Made by a program: the position numbers and the translations under genes
Shown: positions 34,074-41,795 of the stretch, one piece after another
Layout of the letters: each line of letters begins with the position of its first letter
Position numbering within the stretch: the stretch's first letter is position 1
Source: an uncultured Blautia sp.
Lineage (GTDB): Bacteria > Bacillota > Clostridia > Lachnospirales > Lachnospiraceae
Length of the DNA: 64,000 nucleotides
Assembly: GCA_900539525.1 (NCBI GenBank)
Contig: UQCM01000012.1
Span: 3,703-67,702, forward strand
Direction: 5' to 3'
Notes under the pieces: generated by a model
Database searches by the model: none
Told to the model about the DNA's origin: nothing
The model's input: the letters and a program-made list of their open reading frames with translations, nothing else

Positions 34074-34114
34074 AGGTTTACAAACCTTTCTGCTGCATTT
34101 ATAATAAAGAAATC

Positions 34115-34205
34115 TGGATTATTTGCCGTGAGCTCGCTCGCCGAGGGCAAATGTTATAAATCAATAGGGTGAGAGCCCGACATGGGAAAAAGGAAAGTCC
34201 GGAAA
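34115..34205 (+). repeat. family A element, strongly degenerate
   Basis: Internal landmarks remain (ATTTGCCGTGAGCTCGCTCG, GGGCAAATGTTATAAATCAA, GGGTGAGAGCCCGACATG, AAAAGGAAAGTCC) but both 16-bp ends are gone. It occupies most of the gap between the ion operon and the lipoprotein gene. Confidence 0.5.
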
Positions 34206-34288
34206 AACACGGGATATCATGGAGGCAAAAAGCCTTTTGACTCCAACATCATGTGATTTCGGAATAATAGAAAGGAAAGTAGGGAAAT

Positions 34289-34708
34289 ATGAAGAAGAAA
34301 GCAGGAAAAATCGCGGCACTGCTCATGTTTGGAGCAATCTGTCTGGCAGGGTGTGCAAATAAAGAGCCTCTGCCGGAATCCTTTGACGAAGCCGTTGTGA
34401 AAGAAGAAGCAGAAAAGACTCTGGCATTTTTTAATGAAAGGGATTATCAGAGTATTATTGATATGGGTGATGAGAATATGAAGAACAGCACCACGGCGGA
34501 ACAGTTCCGGGAGAGCTGCGATCCTCTTCTGGATGAAAAAGGGGAATTTAAAGAAGTCACCAAAATGCAGATCGTCGGAAATGAGGATAAAAAGAGCGGA
34601 ATCAAATACGGTGGAGCCGTGATGACCGGTGAATATGAACAGGGGAAAATTGAATTCAGTGTTGCTTTCAATGAAGATATGGAGCTGGTACAGTTTCTTG
34701 TAAAATAG
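34289..34708 (+). CDS. DUF3887-like lipoprotein
   Basis: A 139-residue protein with a lipoprotein signal: KKKAGKIAALLMFGAICLAG, then Cys22 in the lipobox LAGC. The mature part (FDEAVVKEEAEKTLAFFNER, DYQSIIDMGDENMKNSTTAE, VTKMQIVGNEDK, YEQGKIEFSVAFNEDMELV) matches the DUF3887 pattern: an NTF2-like fold measuring residual growth in F-N-x-R-D-Y, usually found on the outer face of the membrane. Role unknown. GGAAAGTAGGGAAAT precedes the ATG. It is flanked by family A repeats and probably transcribed alone. Confidence 0.82.
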   Translation: MKKKAGKIAALLMFGAICLAGCANKEPLPESFDEAVVKEEAEKTLAFFNERDYQSIIDMGDENMKNSTTAEQFRESCDPLLDEKGEFKEVTKMQIVGNEDKKSGIKYGGAVMTGEYEQGKIEFSVAFNEDMELVQFLVK

Positions 34709-34720
34709 AGGGTTTCTTCG

Positions 34721-34863
34721 AATTCAGAGTCCATTCGCAAAATCGCCTCTCCTGGGCGTTCCTTTTGCTCATGCAGTCAAATGCTTTTGACCTCAACATC
34801 ATAAAATTTGCCTCCGGTGAGAGGGCTCCCCAAGGCAAATATTTATAAATCTGCATGACTCTG
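34721..34863 (-). repeat. family A element, nearly full length, ends altered
   Basis: TTCAGAGTCCATTCGCAAAA at the left and AAATCTGCATGACTCTG at the right. The outermost bases of both inverted ends have changed, so it is probably immobile. Confidence 0.7.
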
Positions 34864-34890
34864 TTTTATAACTCATGGAGGAAATAGAAA

Positions 34891-35421
34891 ATGTCAGTTG
34901 AATTTCAGATGTTAGATATTATTCAGGAATTACGAACTCCCTTCCTGGATGTTGCCATGATGACAATATCCGGGCTTGGAAATGCGGGATTTCTATGGAT
35001 TCTCATGTCGTTGTTTCTTATCATTCGAAAAAAGACTCGCAGAGCAGGTGTGATTCTCCTGCTGGCTCTCTGCATGGACGCCCTTCTGTGCAATGTTCTG
35101 TTAAAACCGCTGGTGGCCAGGGTGCGTCCCTGTGACGTTAATACAGCAGTGGAGCTGCTGATTCCGCATCCGACAGACAAGTCCTTTCCTTCGGGACATA
35201 CGGCTGCTTCCTTTGCGGCTGTAGCTGCTTTATATTTCTCAGGAGAAAAGAGACTCTGGAAAGTATCTCTGGCTCTTGCTGTGTGGATGGCTTTCTCGCG
35301 GATGTATCTCTATGTACATTATCCCACGGATGTGCTGGGGGGAGCAGCAGTGGGAGGTCTGTCGGGATACGGCGCATTTCTGGGGATAAGATATCTGGAA
35401 CGGCTTCGAAAAAGTGAATAA
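34891..35421 (+). CDS. PAP2-family membrane phosphatase
   Basis: A 176-residue PAP2 superfamily protein with about five membrane segments. The three catalytic motifs are complete: K-x6-RP as KPLVARVRP, PSGHT as SFPSGHTAASF, and SR-x5-H-x3-D as SRMYLYVHYPTD. Such enzymes dephosphorylate lipid pyrophosphates or phosphatidic acid at the membrane surface; the short form suggests undecaprenyl-pyrophosphate or phosphatidylglycerol-phosphate phosphatase activity, not decided by sequence. ATGGAGGAAATAG precedes the start. It is followed 43 bases later by a small membrane-protein gene. Confidence 0.93.
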   Translation: MSVEFQMLDIIQELRTPFLDVAMMTISGLGNAGFLWILMSLFLIIRKKTRRAGVILLLALCMDALLCNVLLKPLVARVRPCDVNTAVELLIPHPTDKSFPSGHTAASFAAVAALYFSGEKRLWKVSLALAVWMAFSRMYLYVHYPTDVLGGAAVGGLSGYGAFLGIRYLERLRKSE

Positions 35422-35464
35422 CACGGTGAAAGGCGGCATATACTTTCACAGGAAGAAAGTATGA

Positions 35465-35839
35465 ATGGAGAAAAATGCCATGAACACATTTAAACCGTCC
35501 GTTATTCTGAAATCGCTGCTGTTATCCTACATAGTCACAGCACTGCTGCTGCTTCTGCTTACTTTTTTACTCTTTCAGTTTGAGCTCGATGAGGGGAAGG
35601 TGTCGGTGGGAATTGTTATCACCTACCTTCTTTCCTGTTTTCTGGGCGGATTTCTGGCAGGTAAGAAATACGGGAACAGAAAGTTTCTGTGGGGGCTGGT
35701 GACAGGAGGCATTTATTTTGCAGTTCTGCTTGTACTGTCCCTGGCAGTGAAACACGGAGTTCAGGCGCAGCCGCTTCAGATATTCACAACACTGCTGGTC
35801 TGTGCGGGGAGCGGGATGCTGGGCGGTATGGTGTCATAA
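35465..35839 (+). CDS. TIGR04086/YrzE family membrane protein
   Basis: A 124-residue protein with four membrane segments (LLLSYIVTALLLLLLTFLLF; ITYLLSCFLGGFLAGKK; LVTGGIYFAVLLVLSLAV; LVCAGSGMLGGMVS). The glycine-rich GGFLAGKKYGNRKFLWGLVT loop and the G-x-GMLGG end match the small TIGR04086 family of Firmicutes, function unknown. AGGAAGAAAGT lies before the ATG at 35465; an ATG at 35480 is also in frame. Possibly co-transcribed with the PAP2 gene. Confidence 0.8.
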   Translation: MEKNAMNTFKPSVILKSLLLSYIVTALLLLLLTFLLFQFELDEGKVSVGIVITYLLSCFLGGFLAGKKYGNRKFLWGLVTGGIYFAVLLVLSLAVKHGVQAQPLQIFTTLLVCAGSGMLGGMVS

Positions 35840-35860
35840 GAGTATTTTGAAAGTTACAGG

Positions 35861-36103
35861 TTACTATTCATACGTCAGCCAGTTCGAGTTGTTCATTCCG
35901 GTTCTGGATTTTTTTAGATGTATATGATATGATACGGGTAGCAGTCACTTTAAATACGTTTTTAAAGTGGCTCATACCGGGATCAAAAGGTCATGTGTTT
36001 CATGTTGGCATGAAAGAATACTTCTGAACCTGTAAAACATTAGTTTTGAAAAGCTATGGTACAAGTCGTGTCATTTCAGACAGGAAATTCCAATGAATAG
36101 TAA
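35861..36103 (+). repeat. family C MITE-like element (about 243 bp)
   Basis: TTACTATTCAT (35861-35871) and ATGAATAGTAA (36093-36103) are inverted ends. The inside holds CACTTTAAA/TTTAAAGTG and a block GATCAAAAGGTCATG shared in diverged form with the family B element near 41530. No ORF. It accounts for most of the 430-base gap before rho. Confidence 0.6.
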
Positions 36104-36176
36104 TACCCCGATAAAATCCATTGCTTCAGATGGGTTGTATTTTGACGGGATCATTGATTAAAAATGGAAGAAGATG

Positions 36177-36240
36177 CTGCTGCATGAGCAAAAAGAAAGC
36201 CTCGCAGAGGCGATTTTGCAAGTGGAGTCTGAATAGTTAG
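36177..36240 (+). repeat. family A element, right end
   Basis: CATGAGCAAAAAGAAAGCCT, then CGCAGAGGCGATTTTGC and GAGTCTGAATAGTTAG (36225-36240). It ends 28 bases before the rho start codon, so it lies in the rho leader. Confidence 0.7.
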
Positions 36241-36268
36241 TAAAATATGAGATAGTGAGTGGATTTAC

Positions 36269-37750
36269 ATGGAAAAAGAAAGGACTGTACAGAGTATGAC
36301 GAGAGAAAAATATGAGGCATTGTCTGTAACTGTGCTCAAAGAATTAGCGAAATCACGGGGATTGAAGAATGTTTCAGCTCTGAAAAAGAATGAGGTGATC
36401 GAACGGATGCTGGAGGAGGATGCAAGGGAGGCCAGAGAGTCTGCCCGTGAGCAGGAAGAAAAGATATCCGGCGAAGAGAGTGTGCAGCCGAAACAGGAAA
36501 ATATGAATAACGCTGAGAATACAGACCAGTCGGCAGGCAGGGAACGGCAGATTCCTCAGAATAATGAGCGAAGATATAACAGAAATTCAGAGGATGCTCC
36601 ATCCGCAGATCTGGCAGATCTTGACAGTGGTATCCGGGCAGAAGGAATTCTGGAGGTAATGCCTGACGGCTATGGTTTTATCCGCTGTGCAAATTATCTT
36701 CCGGGTGAAAATGATGTTTATGTTTCGCCCTCACAGATTCGCAGGTTTCGTCTGAAGACAGGCGATATTATCACAGGAAATACCAGGATCAAAACGCAGC
36801 AGGAGAAATTCAGTGCGCTGCTTTATCTGAAAACCATTAATGGAAGGACGCCGGCCGAGGCATCCAGGCGTTATAATTTTGAGGATATGACCCCGATTTT
36901 CCCGAATGAACGGATGCGGATGGAAAGAGAGGAAAAGGGAGTGGCCATGCGGATCGTGGACATGGTTTCTCCGATCGGAAAGGGACAGCGTGGAATGATC
37001 GTGTCTCCTCCGAAGGCAGGTAAGACAACTCTTCTTAAAGATATAGCAAAATCAATTCTGAGAAATGATAAAAATATGCATCTGATCATTCTTCTGATCG
37101 ATGAGCGTCCGGAGGAGGTAACCGATATCAAGGAGGCGATCGTTGGAGAGAATGTTGAAGTGATCTATTCTACCTTTGATGAGCTTCCGGAGCATCACAA
37201 GCGGGTTTCGGAGATGGTGATCGAGCGGGCGAAGCGTCTGGTAGAGCACAGGGAAGATGTGACGATCCTGCTCGACAGTATCACGCGTCTGGCAAGAGCC
37301 TACAACCTGACGGTTCCGCCCAGTGGAAGAACGCTTTCGGGAGGTCTTGATCCGGCTGCTCTGCATATGCCGAAGCGCTTCTTTGGCGCCGCCAGAAATA
37401 TGCGTGAGGGCGGCAGCCTGACCATCCTGGCCACGGCCCTGGTGGACACGGGAAGCAAGATGGACGATGTGGTATATGAGGAGTTTAAAGGAACCGGAAA
37501 TATGGAGCTGGTACTGGATCGCAAGCTTTCTGAGAAGCGGGTATTCCCTGCGATCGATATTCAGAAATCGGGCACACGAAGAGAGGATCTGCTGCTTGAC
37601 CGGGAAGAGCAGGAGGCTGCCTATATCATGCGAAAGGCATTAAACGGAATGAAATCCGATGAGGCGGTGGAGAATATCCTGAACATGTTCGTCCACACCA
37701 GAAACAACCGTGAATTTGTTCAGACAGTGATAAAGAAAAAGTACATTTGA
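36269..37750 (+). CDS. rho: transcription termination factor Rho
   Basis: A 493-residue Rho, longer than the about 420 of E. coli. Rho_N helices (residues 10-50, LKELAKSRGLKNVSALKKNE) are followed by a polar insert rich in Glu, Gln and Asn (about 50-115). Then the RNA-binding cold-shock domain (EGILEVMPDGYGFIRCANY) and the RecA-type motor: Walker A PPKAGKTT (about 247-254), Walker B VTILLDSITR and Q-loop PPSGRTLSGGLD. Such inserts are known in Rho of several gut bacteria. The ribosome site is weak (GAGTGG); ATG 36296 is an alternative start. Family A fragments lie on both sides. Confidence 0.96.
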   Translation: MEKERTVQSMTREKYEALSVTVLKELAKSRGLKNVSALKKNEVIERMLEEDAREARESAREQEEKISGEESVQPKQENMNNAENTDQSAGRERQIPQNNERRYNRNSEDAPSADLADLDSGIRAEGILEVMPDGYGFIRCANYLPGENDVYVSPSQIRRFRLKTGDIITGNTRIKTQQEKFSALLYLKTINGRTPAEASRRYNFEDMTPIFPNERMRMEREEKGVAMRIVDMVSPIGKGQRGMIVSPPKAGKTTLLKDIAKSILRNDKNMHLIILLIDERPEEVTDIKEAIVGENVEVIYSTFDELPEHHKRVSEMVIERAKRLVEHREDVTILLDSITRLARAYNLTVPPSGRTLSGGLDPAALHMPKRFFGAARNMREGGSLTILATALVDTGSKMDDVVYEEFKGTGNMELVLDRKLSEKRVFPAIDIQKSGTRREDLLLDREEQEAAYIMRKALNGMKSDEAVENILNMFVHTRNNREFVQTVIKKKYI

Positions 37751-37870
37751 TCTGCAAAAGGAAAGCCTCGCAGAGGCGATTTTGCGAATGGACTCTGAAC
37801 AGTAATAAAACAGAGTTATGCAGATTTATAAATATTTGCCTTGGGGAGCCCTCACACCAAAGGCAAATTC
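37751..37870. repeat. two family A fragments back to back
   Basis: 37751-37806 is a right end (AAGGAAAGCCTCGCAGAGGC, GGACTCTGAACAGTAA). 37810-37870 is a left end (AGTTATGCAGATTTATAAA, TATTTGCCTTGGGGAGCCCT, CAAAGGCAAATTC). The pair lies directly between rho and the next gene. Confidence 0.65.
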
Positions 37871-37891
37871 AGGACTGGGAGGCGCTTTATT

Positions 37892-39850
37892 ATGATGAAA
37901 GCCCAGCTTGCAGCCTATGAGCTGTTGTTGGATATGCTGAAAGGGAAAACAGGACATTTAAGCCGTACGACTTTTGTGCCGCAGAAGCCGGCATTTCACA
38001 GGGAAGAGCCAAAAGAACAGACATTTCCCCGGTGTACTCCGGAGGAACAGGGAATTTCCTCCCGCTATCTTGCGGCTTTTCTTCAGGAAGTGGCAGAGAA
38101 AAAGGAGACGGATATCCACCAGATCATGATTCTCAGAAACGGCTATGTGATCGGGGAATACAGCTTTGCGCCTTACCAGACAGGAGTATGGCACATCGAG
38201 CATTCTCTTTGTAAAAGCATCACAGGAATGGCCATCGGTCTGCTGATTGCAGAAGGAAAGCTGAATCTGGATGATAAGATCGGGAAAATCTTCTCAAAGA
38301 GAAGTCTTTTAGGAAATCTGAGGGAAAAGAATATCACAGTAGAGCATCTGCTCACCATGACCAGCGGTGTGTCTTTTAATGAAATCGGAATCGTGTCGGG
38401 TGATGACTGGGTGAAATCCTTTCTGGATGCTCCGGTCAGCTTTGCCCCCGGAACGAAATTTGAATACAACAGTATGAACAGCTATATGCTTTCTGCAATC
38501 GTTACAGAGATCACGGGAGAGACGATGGCTGACTATCTGACGCCAAGGCTGTTTGAACCTCTGGGAATCCGCAATTTCTTCTGGGAGACCTGCCCGAAAG
38601 GAATCACGAAGGGCGGCTGGGGGCTTTTTATGTGCCAGGAGGATGCGGCTAAGCTGGGGCAGCTCTATCTGGATAAAGGAAATTGGAAAGGGCAGCAGAT
38701 CATTCCTCAGGAATGGGTGGAAAGATCGGTGTCGAAGCTGGCAGATACGCCCCCTGAAATGGGAGAAAACGGGTACGGATATCAGATCTGGCGGGGCAGA
38801 AGAGAGGGCAGCTTTAATTTTAACGGGATGCTGGGGCAAAACGTGGTGGTCTATCCCGATCTGCGAATGGTAATCGTACTCAATGCGGGCAGCAATGAAT
38901 TGTTTCAGAACTGTATTCTGCTGAATATCGTACGAAACTATTTTGACCGGAGGCAGACCGGACGATCAGAGGACGGTGAGCCGCTCTTTCAGGTATTCAC
39001 GCCTGCTGATAAGCTTCCGCCGGATCCTGTGGCCCGGCGTTACCTGTACGAGACAGCGGTGCGGTTGTCTCAGGGAGGAACGGAGAAACCGCCGATCACA
39101 TGGGGCGGATGGAAGAAGAACAGGAAGAGTGGACGGAAACAGCAGACAACTAAGATGACAGAACGTATGATGCAGTCCGTAAATGGAAAGGACTATGAAC
39201 TTGAGGTACAGCAGGCGGGGGTGCTGCCGCTGATCATACAGGTGTTCCACAATAATTTCACAGACGGAATCCGTCAGGTGGGGTTTCGGATCGAGGAACA
39301 GAAAAACTGGCTGCTTCTGTGGGAAGGAGATGAGCTGCAAAAGCTTGAGATCGGTTTCCGGACAGCTGCCGTCTCTGAGGTTACGGTACACGGAGAGACC
39401 TATCTTGCAGCGGTAAAAGGGGAATTTGCCAGAGATGAGGAGGATGTGCCGGTTCTGAAGCTGGATATTGCTTTTCTTGAAGAAGCGGCGAGAAGAAAGA
39501 TAAAAATATTCTTCCGGGGAGAGAACGACGTAAAGATATGCTTTGATGAGACACCCGGAAAAAATCTGATCATGGAAGGACTGGAAGGGCTTCTGCAGGC
39601 GGCATCGGAGAAATCCTTCCTGCGAAATCTGATGGAGTTTGGAAACCTTTCGCTGCCGGAGCTTCTGGTGGATCACACGATACGGCCTGTGATTATGGGC
39701 AAACGGAAGATGGAAGAGGGTCAGAGGCTACAGAGGCCAGACCTGCTCTTTTTTCAGACGTTTGGAGGCGAAATAGGCGCACAGTCCTGTGAAGGATCCT
39801 GTGATGATGGCGCTGACCGTCAGTGCAGGCAGATAGGCGAGGATGCTTAA
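37892..39850 (+). CDS. serine hydrolase, beta-lactamase/penicillin-binding-like family
   Basis: 652 residues from ATG 37892 with GGGAGG upstream; earlier codons are repeat sequence. Residues about 40-340 are a class C beta-lactamase-type fold: S105-L-C-K108 (SxxK) in EHSLCKSITGMAIGLLIAEG, the VEHLLTMTSGVSF landmark, EYNSMNSYMLSAIV near the Tyr motif and YGYQIWRGR. Such proteins are often esterases or peptidases rather than drug-degrading enzymes. Residues about 400-610 are a beta-rich C-terminal domain. No signal peptide is clear. The last 41 residues are read antisense through the end of the convergent gene, which suggests loss of an original stop codon. Confidence 0.82.
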   Translation: MMKAQLAAYELLLDMLKGKTGHLSRTTFVPQKPAFHREEPKEQTFPRCTPEEQGISSRYLAAFLQEVAEKKETDIHQIMILRNGYVIGEYSFAPYQTGVWHIEHSLCKSITGMAIGLLIAEGKLNLDDKIGKIFSKRSLLGNLREKNITVEHLLTMTSGVSFNEIGIVSGDDWVKSFLDAPVSFAPGTKFEYNSMNSYMLSAIVTEITGETMADYLTPRLFEPLGIRNFFWETCPKGITKGGWGLFMCQEDAAKLGQLYLDKGNWKGQQIIPQEWVERSVSKLADTPPEMGENGYGYQIWRGRREGSFNFNGMLGQNVVVYPDLRMVIVLNAGSNELFQNCILLNIVRNYFDRRQTGRSEDGEPLFQVFTPADKLPPDPVARRYLYETAVRLSQGGTEKPPITWGGWKKNRKSGRKQQTTKMTERMMQSVNGKDYELEVQQAGVLPLIIQVFHNNFTDGIRQVGFRIEEQKNWLLLWEGDELQKLEIGFRTAAVSEVTVHGETYLAAVKGEFARDEEDVPVLKLDIAFLEEAARRKIKIFFRGENDVKICFDETPGKNLIMEGLEGLLQAASEKSFLRNLMEFGNLSLPELLVDHTIRPVIMGKRKMEEGQRLQRPDLLFFQTFGGEIGAQSCEGSCDDGADRQCRQIGEDA

Positions 39851-40234
39851 AGACTGCAGAACGGCCATGGCAATTACGATCTGCCCCAGATTGTGGAAAA
39901 GAGCACCAATGATGCTGATAAATACGATGTATTTTCGGCCGAGAAGTCGAAAAAGCAATGCCATGGCAAGAAAACAGAAAATGCCTCCGCACAGACTGTA
40001 GGCAAAGGACATCATATGCCCGGCGACCATACTGGCAATCGTAATGCGAAGCAACAGTACTGTGAGAGCATCCCGGGGTGTGGCATAGTTAAGAAGCCAG
40101 AGTGTGACGATATTTGCAAGCCCCAGCTTGATGCCCGGTACGGGAGCCAGCCCGGGGAGCAGAGATTCAACGATAAAGATCGTAAGGGCTATGGTCGTAT
40201 ACATAGCCAGAATAGTCATTCGTTTAATGTTCAT
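39728..40234 (-). CDS. Gx transporter family membrane protein
   Basis: 168 residues from ATG 40234, six bases after GGAGGT; starts at 40276 and 40291 are also in frame. About five membrane segments with the family signatures PGLAPVPGIKLGLANIVTLW, GGIFCFLAMALLFRLLG and GALFHNLGQIVIAMAVLQS. It is often annotated as heptaprenyl diphosphate synthase component I, but looks like an ECF-type membrane subunit. It follows the NusG-II gene on the same strand. As I recall, this pairing (EetA/EetB-like) occurs in flavin-based extracellular electron transfer loci. The rest of such a locus is not seen here. Confidence 0.85.
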   Translation of the reverse strand: MNIKRMTILAMYTTIALTIFIVESLLPGLAPVPGIKLGLANIVTLWLLNYATPRDALTVLLLRITIASMVAGHMMSFAYSLCGGIFCFLAMALLFRLLGRKYIVFISIIGALFHNLGQIVIAMAVLQSLSILAYLPALTVSAIITGSFTGLCAYFASKRLKKEQVWPL

Positions 40235-40311
40235 GGATACCTCCGGTTTCTTTTCCTGTGTAGTTGATCTGATCATGGGCGTGCTCCTCATGAATGAGAG
40301 GATCTGCTGTT

Positions 40312-40704
40312 CTAACCGGCGATGGCATCCAGATCGCTGCTGCCGCCTGAGATTTTGATCAGAAGCCTGTGGGGAAGGCAGCTGATGGGGTGTGAGCTGT
40401 CGGAAATCATCCCCATCTTCTGGCAGATCTTGTCCGGGCAGTCGGCATCTGAGACACCGATCCTTCCGGGTTCTACGTAGATTGTATTGTATCCGCCGCC
40501 TGCTGATTCGATCGTGAAGCTGTAAGGCTCCGATATATGGGAAAGATCGATCTGCCGGATCAGTTCACCGTCCTGATAGATCAGGGCAACCGTACCGGGA
40601 ACGGCATGAAAATGCTGCCAGAGCAGTGCACCGGCCGATAGACAGAGCAACAGGAGAATGCCTGTGGTGAGAAGGACGGTTTTTTTATTTTTCAATTCAT
40701 GCAT
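40312..40704 (-). CDS. NusG domain II-containing membrane-anchored protein
   Basis: 130 residues: an N-terminal membrane anchor (KTVLLTTGILLLLCLSAGAL) and an outside NusG-II-type beta domain. The conserved end is VSDADCPDKICQKMGMISDS, then HPISCLPHRLLIKI; the paired cysteines of CPDKIC and SCLPH are the family hallmark and may be redox active or metal binding. It is first in a two-gene unit with the Gx transporter. Divergent from the CPBP gene, sharing a 116-base intergenic region. AAAGGA precedes the start by about 10 bases. Confidence 0.88.
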   Translation of the reverse strand: MHELKNKKTVLLTTGILLLLCLSAGALLWQHFHAVPGTVALIYQDGELIRQIDLSHISEPYSFTIESAGGGYNTIYVEPGRIGVSDADCPDKICQKMGMISDSSHPISCLPHRLLIKISGGSSDLDAIAG

Positions 40705-40820
40705 TGTGAAATCCTTTCAGGGATAAAAAAGTTTTGAGAAATTACATGATTACTCTTTGAGTATAGAACAGGAAACTTAATGTGTCAAATATCAGACATC
40801 TAAGAGAAAGAGGAATGTTT

Positions 40821-41435
40821 ATGATTTACGGAATATGGGATGTTCTGTCACCCGTTTTTTTCTATATGATTTTGTCCAATATCATGGTGTTTTTGTCTGG
40901 CAACAGGCTGGATGCGGCATCTCTTACAACAGTGACAGCGGTCGTGACACTTCCGGGACTTGTGTGGATGTACCGGAAGGACAGAAGGGAGGCACCGGAA
41001 CAGAAGAATCAGATTCCATGGTGGGTATATCCTTTTGTGGCGGTAAGCGGTGTTGTACTGAACATTTTGCTTACGGTTGTGCTGAATCATTTTGCAGTGA
41101 CGGAGCATTTTTCAAATGCCGCCCAGGAAGGACTGCTCGCCAGTGATATCGCCGCCCAGATTCTGGGACTGGGCATTCTTGTCCCCGTTATGGAGGAATT
41201 TTTGTTCAGAGGGCTGTTTTACAGAAGGCTGAAAAAATACATTCCCGTATGGGCGGCAGTCCTTCTGGGGGCGGCAGTCTTTGCCCTGTATCACGGAAAC
41301 ATGGTGCAGATTCTCTTTGCCTTCCCCATGGGTCTGGTCATGCTCCTGGCCTATGAGAAGTGGGATTCCCTGGCAGTGCCGGTCATTTTTCATATGGCAG
41401 TGAACCTGAGTACAGTGATCATATCCATAATATGA
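40821..41435 (+). CDS. CPBP-family intramembrane metalloprotease
   Basis: 204 residues from ATG 40821, with AGAGG 8 bases upstream. About six membrane segments. CPBP (CAAX protease and bacteriocin processing) motifs: EEFLFRG with the catalytic Glu pair near 125, ALYHGN with a metal-binding His, and FHMAVN. Family members cleave membrane peptides or give self-immunity to bacteriocins; the substrate is unknown. The stop codon TGA (41433-41435) lies inside the left end of a family B repeat, so the C-terminus (IISII) may have been set by repeat insertion. Confidence 0.9.
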   Translation: MIYGIWDVLSPVFFYMILSNIMVFLSGNRLDAASLTTVTAVVTLPGLVWMYRKDRREAPEQKNQIPWWVYPFVAVSGVVLNILLTVVLNHFAVTEHFSNAAQEGLLASDIAAQILGLGILVPVMEEFLFRGLFYRRLKKYIPVWAAVLLGAAVFALYHGNMVQILFAFPMGLVMLLAYEKWDSLAVPVIFHMAVNLSTVIISII

Positions 41436-41604
41436 GTTGCCCGACAAATGAATCTTTTATGTGCTGTTTCATACTGAACAACAGATAGAACTCTGGATTC
41501 TGGTATTTTTATATGCCTTTTTCAGATGATGTTGGGGGCAAAAGGTCATGATTTTCATGCTTGCATGTAAAATTGACGTAATGCTCATGCGTCAGGCAAC
41601 TCAT
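41432..41604 (+). repeat. family B MITE-like element (173 bp)
   Basis: Left end ATGAGTTGCCCGACAAATG (41432-41450) and right end CATGCGTCAGGCAACTCAT (41586-41604) are imperfect inverted repeats. No ORF. Related ends are at 59729-59745 and 63949-63967. Confidence 0.7.
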
Positions 41605-41700
41605 TGCATGACTCAAAGATTAAGCAGACATAAATATCTGAAAACATAAAAGATAATAATAAATTATCAAATAAACAGACAACTATCCAAAAAGTTTCTC

Positions 41701-41729
41701 TTTACATCCGGGAAAAATGGGTGTATAGT
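41701..41729 (+). promoter_or_regulatory. sigma-A promoter of gltB-gltD
   Basis: TTTACA (41701-41706), a 17-base spacer, TATAGT (41724-41729). Transcription would start near 41736, ruling out the in-frame ATG at 41721 as start of gltB. Confidence 0.8.
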
Positions 41730-41795
41730 AACACACAAACACAGCTGTCTGTTGTGGAAAAACAATTACAACAAAAAAGAGAAAGGGTTGGGCGT

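Noticed and set aside
41721..41795. Longer N-terminus of GltB
   Set aside because: It would begin inside the -10 box of the promoter at 41701-41729.
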